Of a stretch of DNA of 64,000 nt, positions 17,000 to 26,054 are shown piece by piece. A program made the translations under genes and the position numbers. How positions within the stretch are numbered: position 1 is the first letter of the stretch; every line of letters begins with the position of its first letter. The stretch comes from RUG563 sp964549135 (GTDB lineage Bacteria; Bacillota; Clostridia; Christensenellales; Aristaeellaceae): contig CAZJUJ010000002.1 of NCBI GenBank assembly GCA_964549135.1, forward strand, positions 32,036 through 96,035, in the 5' to 3' direction. The notes below the pieces were generated by a model, which saw nothing but the letters and a program-made list of their open reading frames with translations, was not told the origin of the DNA and ran no database searches.

Positions 17000-17964
17000 C
17001 CGCGTATATCCTCCTTATGAATCCGGCGGCAGGCGAGAAAGGCCATGCCGGAAAGCGCCAGCAGCATCACGGCGTAGATGAGCAGCTTGGGCAGATTGGT
17101 TTTATCCAGGGCAAAGATCGTGCCGATGCAGAGGAGAATGCCCAGCAGCATCAGCGTTATTTCCATTGCCAGCGCCTTTTTGCTCAGCCCGGCCCTGCTC
17201 CCCTTTATCAGAGGAATCAGCAGCGAAGCAAACAGCATCACCGCCAGGCCGATCTGGGTCACCCGGGCAAAAATGAAAATGTAGAGTACATCATCCCAGC
17301 GCAGGCATTCGGGGATGATCTGAGTGGCGGCAAACAGCACGGCGGCATAGAGGGAAAGGGTGCCGGGCTTTTTGACGCCCTTTTGCAGCCGCAGCAGCGC
17401 AAGCAGCACCGCGGCGCCCAGCACGGCCTCGATATTATTGACGGCCAGGAACCAATCGCCCCATTCATTTTCCCGGGCCAGCGGCGCAAAGCAGAGGGCG
17501 GGCTCCATCAGCAGATCGCCGTTTCCGTGGCCGCCCAGATGCTCGCACGCCCGCATGAGGATAAAATAAGCAATGGCGAAAAGCACGGCGTGATCCAGAT
17601 ACAGGGCGGCCCTTTTGCCGGTCAGGCGGCCCAGAATGAGGGCGGATAGGGTAAGCCCCAGGATGACACCCACGATGCTGACGCTGCCGGCGCCGGTATC
17701 AAAGAAGGGCGCAAGGCCCAGAAATTCGCCCATATCGCCGTAAAAGAGCGTATCCATCCGCACCAGGACATAGACCGCCCGACCCAATAGCAGTCCCAGC
17801 GCCCCGGAAAAAAGGGCATAGAGCGCCGCTGCCGGGCGGGAAATGCGCTTGCCCGCCCGGAAAATGGATAGACAGGATAGGAGAAGATAAAACCCGATGC
17901 CCATCAGGGCGTAGACCGTAATATCCATCCCCAGGATGGAAATGGTCAGCAGCTGATCCGTCAT
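16993..17964 (-). CDS. polytopic membrane protein, distantly like prolipoprotein diacylglyceryl transferase (Lgt)
   Basis: The 323-residue protein has about eight to nine hydrophobic helices. Its first half recalls Lgt topology: GLLLGRAVYVLVR, followed by a Gly-rich turn GSVSIVGVILG where Lgt has its conserved GG loop, and later a conserved-looking RACEHLGGHGNGD. The match is loose, the signature is incomplete and the last 100 residues are not Lgt-like, so lipoprotein lipidation is not claimed. It starts one base after the stop of the phosphodiester glycosidase gene and has a weak ribosome site, suggesting coupling. It overlaps the RCC1 gene by 7 bp. Confidence 0.7.
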   Translation of the reverse strand: MTDQLLTISILGMDITVYALMGIGFYLLLSCLSIFRAGKRISRPAAALYALFSGALGLLLGRAVYVLVRMDTLFYGDMGEFLGLAPFFDTGAGSVSIVGVILGLTLSALILGRLTGKRAALYLDHAVLFAIAYFILMRACEHLGGHGNGDLLMEPALCFAPLARENEWGDWFLAVNNIEAVLGAAVLLALLRLQKGVKKPGTLSLYAAVLFAATQIIPECLRWDDVLYIFIFARVTQIGLAVMLFASLLIPLIKGSRAGLSKKALAMEITLMLLGILLCIGTIFALDKTNLPKLLIYAVMLLALSGMAFLACRRIHKEDIRGC

Positions 17965-17965
17965 A

Positions 17966-18919
17966 TCAGTTCACCAGCGTTGCAAAATAAATCATATCCC
18001 CCAGGAAACGCTCGATTTCCGGGCAATTGACCTTGACATAATTCAGATTGCCCGTTTTCTTGTTCATTTCCTTAAAGACCAGGGTGGAACTGTTGCCGCC
18101 ATCCAGATTATAGGCCAGCACGCAGCCGTTTTCGCTCAGCTCCTTGCCCACGGTTTCGCAGAGGGTGGCAAATTCCAGAATGGTCATGCCCTTGTTATTC
18201 TTGGTCTGGCTGCCGTTGCAGGTGATCAGCAGGTATTCCAGCGGGCCCAGCTGGGCAATGGCGGAGCGCTGCGTGCCTTTATGGGAGCCGACGGAATTAT
18301 TCTGATAATCCTCGTCAATGGTCTTTTCGCCGTTTTCTACCAGCACGGGGCCAAAGCAGAAAACCTGATAGAGGCTTTCCTGATTTTCATTGTAATAGGC
18401 CTCGTAATCCTCCTTGGTGCAGGCGGGCAGATAGGAAAAATCGCCGTTCCTATCGATGATCAGCAGATCGGAAAGCCCGGCGGCAATATTGCGCACCTGC
18501 TTGCCCTGGCGCAGCACCACCTTGACCATATCGGTCTTGGTATAGAAATCGCCGTTCATGGCCACCACGGCGTTGACCGCCTTGGCCACATACCGGCCCC
18601 GGAAATTGGCCTCGGAGGCGGTGCGCACAAAGCCGGCACTGGCAGAATTGACCACGGCGGCCGGGGCGGTGCGCAGCTGGGAGGGATGGCTGATTTTAAC
18701 GTGGGCGTAGACATAATCCGTATCCGCATAGCGCCCCTCGCCGATCTTTACGGTGATGGATTCATCCGCATATTCGGTGGCGGAAAGATAATTTTCATCC
18801 TTGGGCGCAGGGCCGGGGGATACCCGATCCATGGGCAGGGGGGCAAGGGTATCGGCCATGGCGGGGATGGAAAGCAGCATGAGGGCCATGAGGCAGGCAA
18901 GCATCCTTTTGACGGACAT
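17966..18919 (-). CDS. secreted phosphodiester glycosidase (NAGPA domain) family protein
   Basis: The 317-residue protein starts at ATG 18919 (MSVKRMLACLMALML) after AAAGGAG with an 11 bp spacer; the longer frame to 19006 has no ribosome site. Residues 1-20 are a signal peptide. The mature part has NAGPA-family landmarks in order: VAMNGDFY, FGPVLVENGE, QRSAIAQLG then YLLITCNG, and LDGGNSSTLV near the C-terminus. This domain was defined in the mammalian enzyme that uncovers mannose-6-phosphate by removing GlcNAc from a phosphodiester. Bacterial relatives act on extracellular polymers, sometimes sporulation or wall glycans. It heads a three-gene operon. Confidence 0.88.
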   Translation of the reverse strand: MSVKRMLACLMALMLLSIPAMADTLAPLPMDRVSPGPAPKDENYLSATEYADESITVKIGEGRYADTDYVYAHVKISHPSQLRTAPAAVVNSASAGFVRTASEANFRGRYVAKAVNAVVAMNGDFYTKTDMVKVVLRQGKQVRNIAAGLSDLLIIDRNGDFSYLPACTKEDYEAYYNENQESLYQVFCFGPVLVENGEKTIDEDYQNNSVGSHKGTQRSAIAQLGPLEYLLITCNGSQTKNNKGMTILEFATLCETVGKELSENGCVLAYNLDGGNSSTLVFKEMNKKTGNLNYVKVNCPEIERFLGDMIYFATLVN

Positions 18920-18977
18920 TTTTTCATTCACTCCTTTGATACGGCATTCCGGGAAGAACATCAGATTTTTCCAGATC

Positions 18978-19006
18978 ATCATATCATAGATGGGCGGAAA
19001 AAGCAA
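18978..19006 (-). promoter_or_regulatory. promoter for the glycosidase/Lgt-like/RCC1 operon
   Basis: TTGCTT (19006-19001), 17 bp spacer, TATGAT (18983-18978) on the minus strand. A second TATGAT lies 5 bp upstream. Confidence 0.5.
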
Positions 19007-19221
19007 GCAGCGCCGGGCTTTGCGGCAGAAGCCTGTCTATGTGCTGCCGTCATTCTGCCCTATGCCTTGCAGCCGGAGGGAAATGCCGGGGCCCGGGAGG
19101 CCATGGCGGAAATTGCCCTGGAAAACAGGGGCGCAGAAAGGCATTTGCCCTGGCAGAAGCGGGCGATTATCTATGGCCTTTCCGTGCTGGTTTTTCCCAT
19201 CCGGTATCTTTTGTAAATACG

Positions 19222-19281
19222 AAAAAACGCCCCGGAATCCCCGGCAGATCCTGCTGCCTTCGGGAAATCCGGGGCTTTTTT
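19222..19281. terminator. terminator at the end of the rbgA-plsC run
   Basis: GCCCCGGA (19229-19236) pairs with TCCGGGGC (19268-19275). Six A lie on the left (T-run for the minus strand) and six T on the right. Confidence 0.75.
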
Positions 19282-19291
19282 GATGTCCGCT

Positions 19292-19927
19292 TTACCGGCA
19301 ATGCTCCCGCATGGAAAGGAAGGTCTGGCGGATTCGCGCCGTCAGCTTTTCCGCCGTCTGGCTGTCGCAGCCCTGGGCGGAAAGATCGGAAATATCCATG
19401 GGATCGCCGACATAGACATGGGTGCAGCGGAAGGGGCGCAATTTGCCCGCAATATACACGGGCAGGAGCGGCACATTGGCCCGCAGCGCCAGCACGGCGG
19501 TGCCGGTTTCCACCTCGCTCATCAGCTCGGGCAGATGGCGGGTGCCCTCGGGGAAGATGCCCAGGACCCGGTTTTCCCGCAGGGCACGGCTGCACTGGCG
19601 CATGGCGGCCAGATCGGAATTGTGCCGGTCAATGGTGATCATGTGCAGTTTTCCCACCACCCAGGCCAGCAGCTTGTTTTTCGTCAGCTCCTTTTTGCCC
19701 ACAAAGCGGATCTCATAATCCCTGCAGGGCACGGCCAGCACGATGGGATCCAGGGCGCTTTTATGATTGGCGATCATGATATAGGGGGCGCGGAGCGACA
19801 GCTTTTCCGTCTGATGATAACGGATGAAATAAACGGTATGGAACAGAATCCACGCCAGCACCCGGGCGATGGAGTATACGGGGGTGCGTTCCTTTTTTTC
19901 GGGTGTACTGCTTTTTTCAGCGTCCAT
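19292..19927 (-). CDS. plsC: lysophospholipid (1-acyl-glycerol-3-phosphate) acyltransferase
   Basis: The acyltransferase motifs are clear: NHKSALD near residue 54 (NHx4D) and FPEGTRH near residue 127, with a hydrophobic segment just before the first motif. PlsC adds the second acyl chain to lysophosphatidate at the inner face of the membrane. ATG 19927 (211 aa) is preferred because GGAGG lies 8 bp upstream; it overlaps the end of cmk by 11 bp. The longer frame to 19948 lacks a ribosome site. The coupling cmk-plsC is common in clostridia. Confidence 0.9.
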   Translation of the reverse strand: MDAEKSSTPEKKERTPVYSIARVLAWILFHTVYFIRYHQTEKLSLRAPYIMIANHKSALDPIVLAVPCRDYEIRFVGKKELTKNKLLAWVVGKLHMITIDRHNSDLAAMRQCSRALRENRVLGIFPEGTRHLPELMSEVETGTAVLALRANVPLLPVYIAGKLRPFRCTHVYVGDPMDISDLSAQGCDSQTAEKLTARIRQTFLSMREHCR

Positions 19928-20594
19928 ATTTTTCCTCCACAAGGGCAAGAATGGCGTTTACCGTTTCCTCAAAATTCAGATCGGAGGAATCCAGCAGGAT
20001 GGCGTCCTCCGCCTGCCTGAGGGGGGTCAGCTTACGGTGCATATCCTGATAATCCCGGGTGTTTACCTCGCTGAGAATGGCCTCAAAGGGCGTTTCATCC
20101 CCCTTTTGCCGCAATTGCTCCATGCGGCGTTTCGCCCGGGTCTCGGGGGAGGCGGTCAGATAAATCTTGACCGTGGCGTTTGGAAGCACCACCGTGCCGA
20201 TATCCCGGCCATCCAGCAGCATGGGCTGCTCCCGGGCCATTTCCTGCTGGCGTCTGACCAGCATGCTGCGCACCGCCGGATACCGGGAAACGGCAGAGGC
20301 TGCGCTGCCCGCCTGCTGGGTGCGGATCTGATCGCTTACATCCTCGCCGTTGAGCAGCGTAAGCTGCCTGCCCTGTTCATAGCGGATATCCACCTGCGCG
20401 TCGCCTTTTTCGCAAAGGGCGGCCACCGCCTCCTCCTTCATGGGATCGATCCCCGCCCGGGCTGCGGCCAGGCCCACCGCCCGATACATGGCCCCGGTAT
20501 CCAGATGCAGAATACCCAGGCGACGGGCAACCTCATCCGAAATGGTGGATTTGCCCGCGCCTACGGGCCCATCGATGGCAATTGTCAGCGGCAT
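19917..20594 (-). CDS. cmk: (d)CMP kinase
   Basis: Cytidylate kinase phosphorylates CMP and dCMP. The 225 residues have the P-loop GPVGAGKST at 9-17, the LDTGAMYRAVG nucleotide-site motif, LLDGRDIGTVVLP, and the lid with RAKRR. Length and all motifs are standard. It starts 34 bp after hslU in the same direction, and its last codons contain the plsC ribosome site and start. Confidence 0.96.
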   Translation of the reverse strand: MPLTIAIDGPVGAGKSTISDEVARRLGILHLDTGAMYRAVGLAAARAGIDPMKEEAVAALCEKGDAQVDIRYEQGRQLTLLNGEDVSDQIRTQQAGSAASAVSRYPAVRSMLVRRQQEMAREQPMLLDGRDIGTVVLPNATVKIYLTASPETRAKRRMEQLRQKGDETPFEAILSEVNTRDYQDMHRKLTPLRQAEDAILLDSSDLNFEETVNAILALVEEKYGR

Positions 20595-20628
20595 ATCTTT
20601 CTTCCTCTTTTCCGTTGATTTTATGGCG

Positions 20629-22038
20629 TCAGAGAATATAGCGGCGCATATCCATTTCCTTGGCGGCCTTGAGATGCTCCTTCACATACTGGGCAGAGAT
20701 GGAAAGATAGACATCGGGCATGCTATCGCCCCCGGCGTTAAAGGATACATCCTCAAGCAGCTCCTCAAATACCGCATGCAGCCGCCGCGCGCCGATATCC
20801 TCCCGGGTTTCATTGGTCAGCATGGCGATGCGGGCGATCTCATTGAGGGCATCCTCTTCAAAGGTCAAATGCACCTTATCTACTTCCAGCAGCGCCGCAT
20901 ACTGGCGGGTGATGGCGTTATCGGTCTTGGTCAGGATGGAAACGAAATCCTCCTGGGTCAGGCTCTTGAGATTGACATGCACGGGGAAGCGGCCCTGCAA
21001 TTCGGGAATCAGATCGGTGACCTTGGCCACATGGAAGGCGCCCGCGCCGATAAAGAGCATGAAATCCGTGCGCACGGGGCCGTATTTGGTATTGACGGTG
21101 GAGCCCTCCACGATGGGCAGAATATCCCGCTGCACGCCCTCCCGGCTTACATCCGGGCCATGGCCCGCGCCGCCCCGGCCGGCGATCTTATCAATTTCAT
21201 CCAGGAAAACGATGCCGCTCTGCTCGCAGCGCTGCAGCGCCTCCTCCTTGACGGCATCCTCGTCAATGAGCTTTTCGGCCTCCTCCTCAATCAGGATTTT
21301 CCGGGCCTCCTTGACCTTCACATGCCGCATTTTTGTCCGCTTGGGCATCATGCCGCCCATCATATCGCCCAGGCTGATGGATGCGCCGCCCACCTCCAAT
21401 TGGGGCGCGCTTTCCTCTACCTCGATTTCCAGCTCTCTTTCTTCCAGTTCGCCCCGGCGCAATTGATCCCGGATTTCATCCCGCCTGCGGCTGATTTCGC
21501 TCTTTTCGGCCTCGCTGGGCTCGGGCTCGTTTTTCGTGCGGCCCAGCAGGAAATCCAGGGGATTATTGTTGTTGCCCGCGCCCTTTTTGGGGGGCTGCAC
21601 CAGCAGCGTCACCAGCCGATCCTCGGCCAGCACCTGGGCCCGGGTCTTCACCCGGTTTTCATGCTCCTCCTTCACCATCCGCACGGCGTTTTCCATCAGA
21701 TCCCGGATGATGGATTCCACATCCCGGCCCACATAGCCCACCTCGGTGAATTTGGTGGCCTCTACCTTAATGAAGGGGGCATCCACCAGCTTGGCCAGGC
21801 GGCGGGCAATTTCCGTCTTGCCCACGCCGGTGGGGCCGATCATGAGAATGTTTTTGGGGAAAATTTCCTCCCGCATTTCCTCGGGCAGCTGCGCCCGGCG
21901 ATAGCGATTGCGCAGGGCAATGGCCACGGCGCGCTTGGCCTCATCCTGGCCGATGATATAGCGATCCAATTCCCGGACGACCTCCCGGGGGGTCAGCTCC
22001 TTCTGCCGATGGGCGTTTGCAATGGAAAGCTCGCTCAT
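20629..22038 (-). CDS. hslU: HslU (ClpY) ATPase subunit of the HslUV protease
   Basis: The 469-residue AAA+ unfoldase feeds substrates to HslV. It has GQDEAKRAVAIALRNR at the N-terminus, Walker A GPTGVGKT near residue 68, the pore-loop EVGYVGRDV, an inserted I domain rich in Arg/Glu (about 110-240), Walker B VFLDEIDKI and sensor GARRL. The C-terminus RRYIL resembles the HslV-docking tail of other HslU. Its ribosome site lies within the last codons of hslV, 4 bp away. Confidence 0.97.
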   Translation of the reverse strand: MSELSIANAHRQKELTPREVVRELDRYIIGQDEAKRAVAIALRNRYRRAQLPEEMREEIFPKNILMIGPTGVGKTEIARRLAKLVDAPFIKVEATKFTEVGYVGRDVESIIRDLMENAVRMVKEEHENRVKTRAQVLAEDRLVTLLVQPPKKGAGNNNNPLDFLLGRTKNEPEPSEAEKSEISRRRDEIRDQLRRGELEERELEIEVEESAPQLEVGGASISLGDMMGGMMPKRTKMRHVKVKEARKILIEEEAEKLIDEDAVKEEALQRCEQSGIVFLDEIDKIAGRGGAGHGPDVSREGVQRDILPIVEGSTVNTKYGPVRTDFMLFIGAGAFHVAKVTDLIPELQGRFPVHVNLKSLTQEDFVSILTKTDNAITRQYAALLEVDKVHLTFEEDALNEIARIAMLTNETREDIGARRLHAVFEELLEDVSFNAGGDSMPDVYLSISAQYVKEHLKAAKEMDMRRYIL

Positions 22039-22041
22039 GGC

Positions 22042-22575
22042 TTACACCTCCTCCACGATGATGTTATCATTGGTGTATACGCAGATGGAGGCGGCCACAT
22101 GCAGCGCCTTTTCTGCAATTTCACGGGCGGAAAGATCGGTATTCTGGATCAGCGCCCGGGCAGCCGCCAGGGCGTAATTGCCGCCCGAGCCGATGGCCAC
22201 CACGCCGTCATCCGAATCCATGACCTCGCCCGTACCGGAAAGCACCAGCATGCCCTCCTTATTGGCCACGATCATCATGGCCTCCAATTGGCGCAGGCCC
22301 TTATCGCTGCGCCAATCCTGGGCCAGCATCACGGCCGCCCGCTCCAGATTGCCGCCGCACTGGGTCAGCTTATCCTCAAATCTCTCCGCCAGGGTAAAGG
22401 CATCGGCTACTGAGCCGGCAAAGCCGGTTACCACGGTATCATTGTAGATCCTGCGCACCTTCTTGGCCGTGCCCTTGAAAATGGTATGCTCGCCCATGGT
22501 TACCTGGCCATCGCCCGCAATGGCGATTTTTCCATCCCGGCATACGCCGCAGATGGTGGTTCCTTTAATGGTCAT
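22042..22575 (-). CDS. hslV: HslV (ClpQ) peptidase subunit of the HslUV protease
   Basis: This is a proteasome-beta-like threonine peptidase. ATG 22575 follows GGAGG with a 7 bp spacer; the upstream ATG 22593 overlaps that site and was rejected. The 177 residues begin MTIKGTTICGV, a short propeptide before the TT pair, as in Bacillus ClpQ, so an N-terminal residue must be removed to expose the nucleophile. GDGQVTMG, KVRRIY and GFAGSVADAFTL are family signatures. A regulator such as codY or a xerC-type gene, present here in Bacillus, is missing. Confidence 0.95.
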   Translation of the reverse strand: MTIKGTTICGVCRDGKIAIAGDGQVTMGEHTIFKGTAKKVRRIYNDTVVTGFAGSVADAFTLAERFEDKLTQCGGNLERAAVMLAQDWRSDKGLRQLEAMMIVANKEGMLVLSGTGEVMDSDDGVVAIGSGGNYALAAARALIQNTDLSAREIAEKALHVAASICVYTNDNIIVEEV

Positions 22576-22664
22576 GGCAGCTCCTCCGTTCACTTTTTCA
22601 TTGTGTAGTATACAGGCTGGATGGGATCAGAATCGCGGATAAATATGGCAGCAGTATGGCAAAA

Positions 22665-24746
22665 TTATTCCTCCAGCAGCAGCGCGTCCATGCCGGGGAT
22701 CGTAAGGGCCTTTCCTGCCATCCTGCAGGCAATGGGCGCTTTCGTCCAGTTGATCAGGATCTGGGCGATGCCGCCATCCCGGGCCTGCCAGCGGCTGGTC
22801 AGCACGCAGGGGGCCTGCAGGGGCGGGCGATTGCCCTTGAGGGCAAAGGCATGCCGGGGAATATCCTCCAGCGCATGGGGCCGGAGCATCCGCCCGCCAA
22901 AGAGATATTTTTTCCCCTTCCCGTTGCGCAGGGCGGCAAAATGCCGCAGCAGGGTCATCGTCTGCTCTTCATCCGGAAGGATGTCAAATTGCCGGTCGCC
23001 CCAGGCCTGGGTGATGCGCCCGTCATCGGTGATGATCAGGGTCAGCAGATCTCCGGCAGCAAAGGAATAGGCCAAACGATAGCAGAGGCTCTGGGGATCG
23101 GGCGCAAAGGTGGAGGAAAAACAGACCTGATTGCCCATGAAATTGCTCAGATATTCATGATAGAGATAGGCGAAGATGGGAATGGGCGTGCCGTTTATCC
23201 AGCCCAGGTTGAAGCGGTTATCGCTGAGCAGAAGATAGGGCAGATAGGGCTCGCCCGCCGCCGATTCGCAGCCAAAGAGCATATGCGGCGCGGTTTCATG
23301 GGCCTTTTTTAAAAGCGCGCGCATGGAGGCGGTCATCCAGGGCCCGGGGGTGGGGGTATGGCCATGCCGGCGGCTGTAGCAGAAATAGGGATTCCCGCCG
23401 TGATTCTGATCCAGTATCTGGGCGTAATCAATGCCCGCCGCCGCCATGGAGGCGATTTCCCCCGTGACGATTTTTTCCGTATCCTCGCCCATGGGGCAAA
23501 GATCATAGCCCCGGCGCTGGCCGGTGCAGATATGGCTGTGCAGAAGCTCCTGCCGGGGGGAGAGGCAGAAGCTGCGGGCATAGCCCTTTTCCCGGATGAG
23601 CTTTTCGCAGTTATAGGAGGCAATCAGATTGCTCTGCTCGGTAAAGCCGATGCCGCTGAGATAAACGCCCAATAGATGCCCCCTGGCATGCAGCTTTTCA
23701 ATAAAGCCCCGGAGCATTTCCTCCCCGCCGTAGGGCGGCCAGACAAAGGGCGGCGCCCAGGGGGCCGTGCCCTCCCAGTGCATGAGCAGCACCAGAATCC
23801 GCATGCCGGTTTTTTCGGCGATTTCTTCGATGCGGGGCAGGGCGTTTTCATAGGGGAAGAGCCGGTTGGGCGTCATTTCATCCATATCATGGATGCCCCG
23901 CACGGGATAGGTGACCACCAGGGGCGCATCCTGATACCAGGCGGGCAGCGCGGGGTTTTCATCCGCCCGCATAAGGCCCTCGGGCAAATGCCCGTCCAGC
24001 CAGGCACGGTAAATATCCGCCGCCGCCATCCAGCCGCCCCGGAAAAAATCCAGCACGGTATCAAAGCCCGTTTCATAATCCTGACCGAAATCGCCCCCGG
24101 CGTAGGTTTTGATTTTCAGGCGGACAAAATCCTCCTGGGGCACGCAATCGATGCTTTTGAGCCCGCGCTTTTCGTCATGGGCCCCCAGATACACGCCGCC
24201 TGTCATTTCCCAGGCCACAAACTGGCTTTCCACCATGCCGGGGAAGAGGGCATAGGCGCCCTCGCCGGGAAATTCAGGCTCCCGGCTGGCCCAGCCGAAT
24301 TGCTGGCGGTAATCCACATCATCGATCTGCACGCCCTCATTATAGGGCCAGTAGACGGAGCATTTCTGCCCGTCCCGGGCCTTCAAAAGCGGCAGCTGGG
24401 GGAAATCCACCCATTCCACCGCGCCCTGGGAGGCGTTGAGAACCTGCATGCGCCAGGCCGAAAAATGCGCGCCGCCAAATGAAACCTGAATCCTGACCTG
24501 GATTTTTTCCGGCCCGTCAAGGGCATACAGCGCCTGCGCGCTGCTTTCCGTTTTGGTAAGCGCGATGCATTGCCCGTCAAAGGCGGAAAATTCCCGGGCT
24601 CCAAAGGAGGGCATGCGCAGCCGCAGGGTAAACAAGGGCAGCAGCGGCGGGGCGGTCAGCAAAACGCCGTCCTGCCAAAGCTCCCGCACGCAGCCCTTCT
24701 CCCAGTCAATCCGGATGCTTCCACGGGCGTCCTGATAGCTGAACAT
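22665..24746 (-). CDS. large glycoside-hydrolase-like protein (DUF6259 type)
   Basis: The 693-residue protein has no signal peptide. An N-terminal beta domain (1-260) is followed by a probable TIM barrel (about 270-560) with VLLMHWEGTAPWAPPFVWPP, a LLGVYLSGIGF strand and an acidic YAQILDQNHGG that could carry a catalytic Asp. A final beta domain closes the protein. This layout resembles DUF6259 proteins and sugar-cleaving enzymes of the alpha-galactosidase/GH36 superfamily type. The substrate is unknown. ATG 24746 is chosen because GAGGT lies 7 bp upstream, inside the trmFO stop region; GTG 24752 is the alternative. It sits 9 bp after trmFO, an unexpected place for a sugar enzyme. Confidence 0.75.
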   Translation of the reverse strand: MFSYQDARGSIRIDWEKGCVRELWQDGVLLTAPPLLPLFTLRLRMPSFGAREFSAFDGQCIALTKTESSAQALYALDGPEKIQVRIQVSFGGAHFSAWRMQVLNASQGAVEWVDFPQLPLLKARDGQKCSVYWPYNEGVQIDDVDYRQQFGWASREPEFPGEGAYALFPGMVESQFVAWEMTGGVYLGAHDEKRGLKSIDCVPQEDFVRLKIKTYAGGDFGQDYETGFDTVLDFFRGGWMAAADIYRAWLDGHLPEGLMRADENPALPAWYQDAPLVVTYPVRGIHDMDEMTPNRLFPYENALPRIEEIAEKTGMRILVLLMHWEGTAPWAPPFVWPPYGGEEMLRGFIEKLHARGHLLGVYLSGIGFTEQSNLIASYNCEKLIREKGYARSFCLSPRQELLHSHICTGQRRGYDLCPMGEDTEKIVTGEIASMAAAGIDYAQILDQNHGGNPYFCYSRRHGHTPTPGPWMTASMRALLKKAHETAPHMLFGCESAAGEPYLPYLLLSDNRFNLGWINGTPIPIFAYLYHEYLSNFMGNQVCFSSTFAPDPQSLCYRLAYSFAAGDLLTLIITDDGRITQAWGDRQFDILPDEEQTMTLLRHFAALRNGKGKKYLFGGRMLRPHALEDIPRHAFALKGNRPPLQAPCVLTSRWQARDGGIAQILINWTKAPIACRMAGKALTIPGMDALLLEE

Positions 24747-24755
24747 AAGCACACC

Positions 24756-26054
24756 TCATTTATCCATTTCGCTTTTCAGCGCTTCGATTTTTTCCAGCGC
24801 CCGCTGGGCAATCGCTTCGTAGCGCTGCATTTTATTGCGGATGCGCCCGGGCCAGCCATCGATGATGCCATAAGTAACATTCATGGGCTGGAAGGCGGTA
24901 TTGGGTGCGGAAACATAATGGGAAAGCGCGCCGATGGCCGTCTGGGTGGTGAAATCCACCAGGGGCTGCCCCAGCATCTGCCGGGCCAGATTGATGCCTG
25001 CCGCCATGCCGCTGGCGGCGGATTCCACATAGCCCTCCACGCCGGTCATCTGCCCGGCAAAATAGAGGCCGGGACGGGCCAGCATCTGATAATGGCAATC
25101 CAGCAGGCCGGGGCTATTGAGGAAGGTATTGCGGTGCATGACGCCATAGCGGGCAAATTCAGCCTGCTCCAGGCCGGGAATCATGCCGAAAACGCGCTTC
25201 TGCTCGGGAAATTTCAGCCGGGTCTGGAAGCCTACCAGGTTATAGAGGGTGCCGGCGGCGTCATCCTGGCGCAACTGAAGCACGGCATAGGCCTCCCTGC
25301 CCGTTCTGGGATCAGGCAGCCCCACGGGCTTCATGGGCCCGAAGGCCAAGACCATCTGCCCCCTGCGGGCCATGGATTCCACCGGCATGCAGCCCTCGAA
25401 TACCTTTTTTTCCTCAAAGCCGTGAATGGGCGCGGTTTCGGCTGCCAGCAGCGCCTGCACGAAGGCATCGTATTCCTCCCTGGTCATGGGGCAGTTGAGA
25501 TAATCCTCCCCCCGGCCATAGCGGGAGGCACGGAATATCTTTTCCATATTCAGGGATTCGGCGGTGACGATGGGCGCGGCCGCATCATAGAAATTCAGCG
25601 TGGAAACCTCGGGCATATCCGCAATGGCCTGGGCAAAAGCATCGGAGGTCAGCGGCCCGGTGGCGATGATGGCAGGGGCCTGAGGGATGGAGGTGATTTC
25701 CTCCTCGCAGAGCGTAAGCAGGGGATGGCTTTTCAGCCTTTCGGTAATGAAGCCCGAAAAGCGATCCCGATCCACGGCCAGCGCGCCCCCGGCGGGCACC
25801 CGGGCGTGATCGGCGGCCTGCATGATCAGAGAATCCATTCTGCGCATTTCTTCCTTAAGCAGGCCCACCGCATTCTGCATGCGGTCGGAGCGCAGGGAAT
25901 TGGAGCAGACCAATTCCGCAAAGAGAGGGGAGTGATGGGCCGGGCTCATGGCATGGGGCTTCTGCTCATACAGCGTAACGGGGATTCCCCTTCGGATCAG
26001 CTGCCAGGCCGCCTCGCAGCCCGCCAGGCCCGCGCCGATTACGGTTGCATTCAT
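24756..26054 (-). CDS. trmFO: methylenetetrahydrofolate--tRNA-(uracil-5-)-methyltransferase TrmFO
   Basis: TrmFO makes ribothymidine 54 in tRNA using methylene-THF and FAD. The 432 residues open with the dinucleotide fold TVIGAGLAGCEAAWQL, then the family strings ELVCSNSLRSD and LLKEEMRRMDSLI, a conserved Cys in FEGCMPVE, and near the end YFAGQMTGVEGYVES. Length is normal. It overlaps topA by 4 bp, keeping the classic topA-trmFO order of Firmicutes. Confidence 0.97.
   Translation of the reverse strand: MNATVIGAGLAGCEAAWQLIRRGIPVTLYEQKPHAMSPAHHSPLFAELVCSNSLRSDRMQNAVGLLKEEMRRMDSLIMQAADHARVPAGGALAVDRDRFSGFITERLKSHPLLTLCEEEITSIPQAPAIIATGPLTSDAFAQAIADMPEVSTLNFYDAAAPIVTAESLNMEKIFRASRYGRGEDYLNCPMTREEYDAFVQALLAAETAPIHGFEEKKVFEGCMPVESMARRGQMVLAFGPMKPVGLPDPRTGREAYAVLQLRQDDAAGTLYNLVGFQTRLKFPEQKRVFGMIPGLEQAEFARYGVMHRNTFLNSPGLLDCHYQMLARPGLYFAGQMTGVEGYVESAASGMAAGINLARQMLGQPLVDFTTQTAIGALSHYVSAPNTAFQPMNVTYGIIDGWPGRIRNKMQRYEAIAQRALEKIEALKSEMDK

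Larger units (their letters stand above)
18920..19291. other. intergenic region with operon promoter, possible gene remnant and terminator
   Basis: The left part holds the leader and promoter of the glycosidase operon. Plus-strand codons from about 19030 to 19216 read like protein (ending KRAIIYGLSVLVFPIRYLL then a stop), but no start with a spaced ribosome site exists, so this may be the tail of a lost gene. The right part is the terminator of the plsC end. Confidence 0.4.

Noticed and set aside
19030..19216. Protein-like plus-strand reading ending LVFPIRYLL
   Set aside because: No usable start or spaced ribosome site. Kept only as a possible gene remnant.
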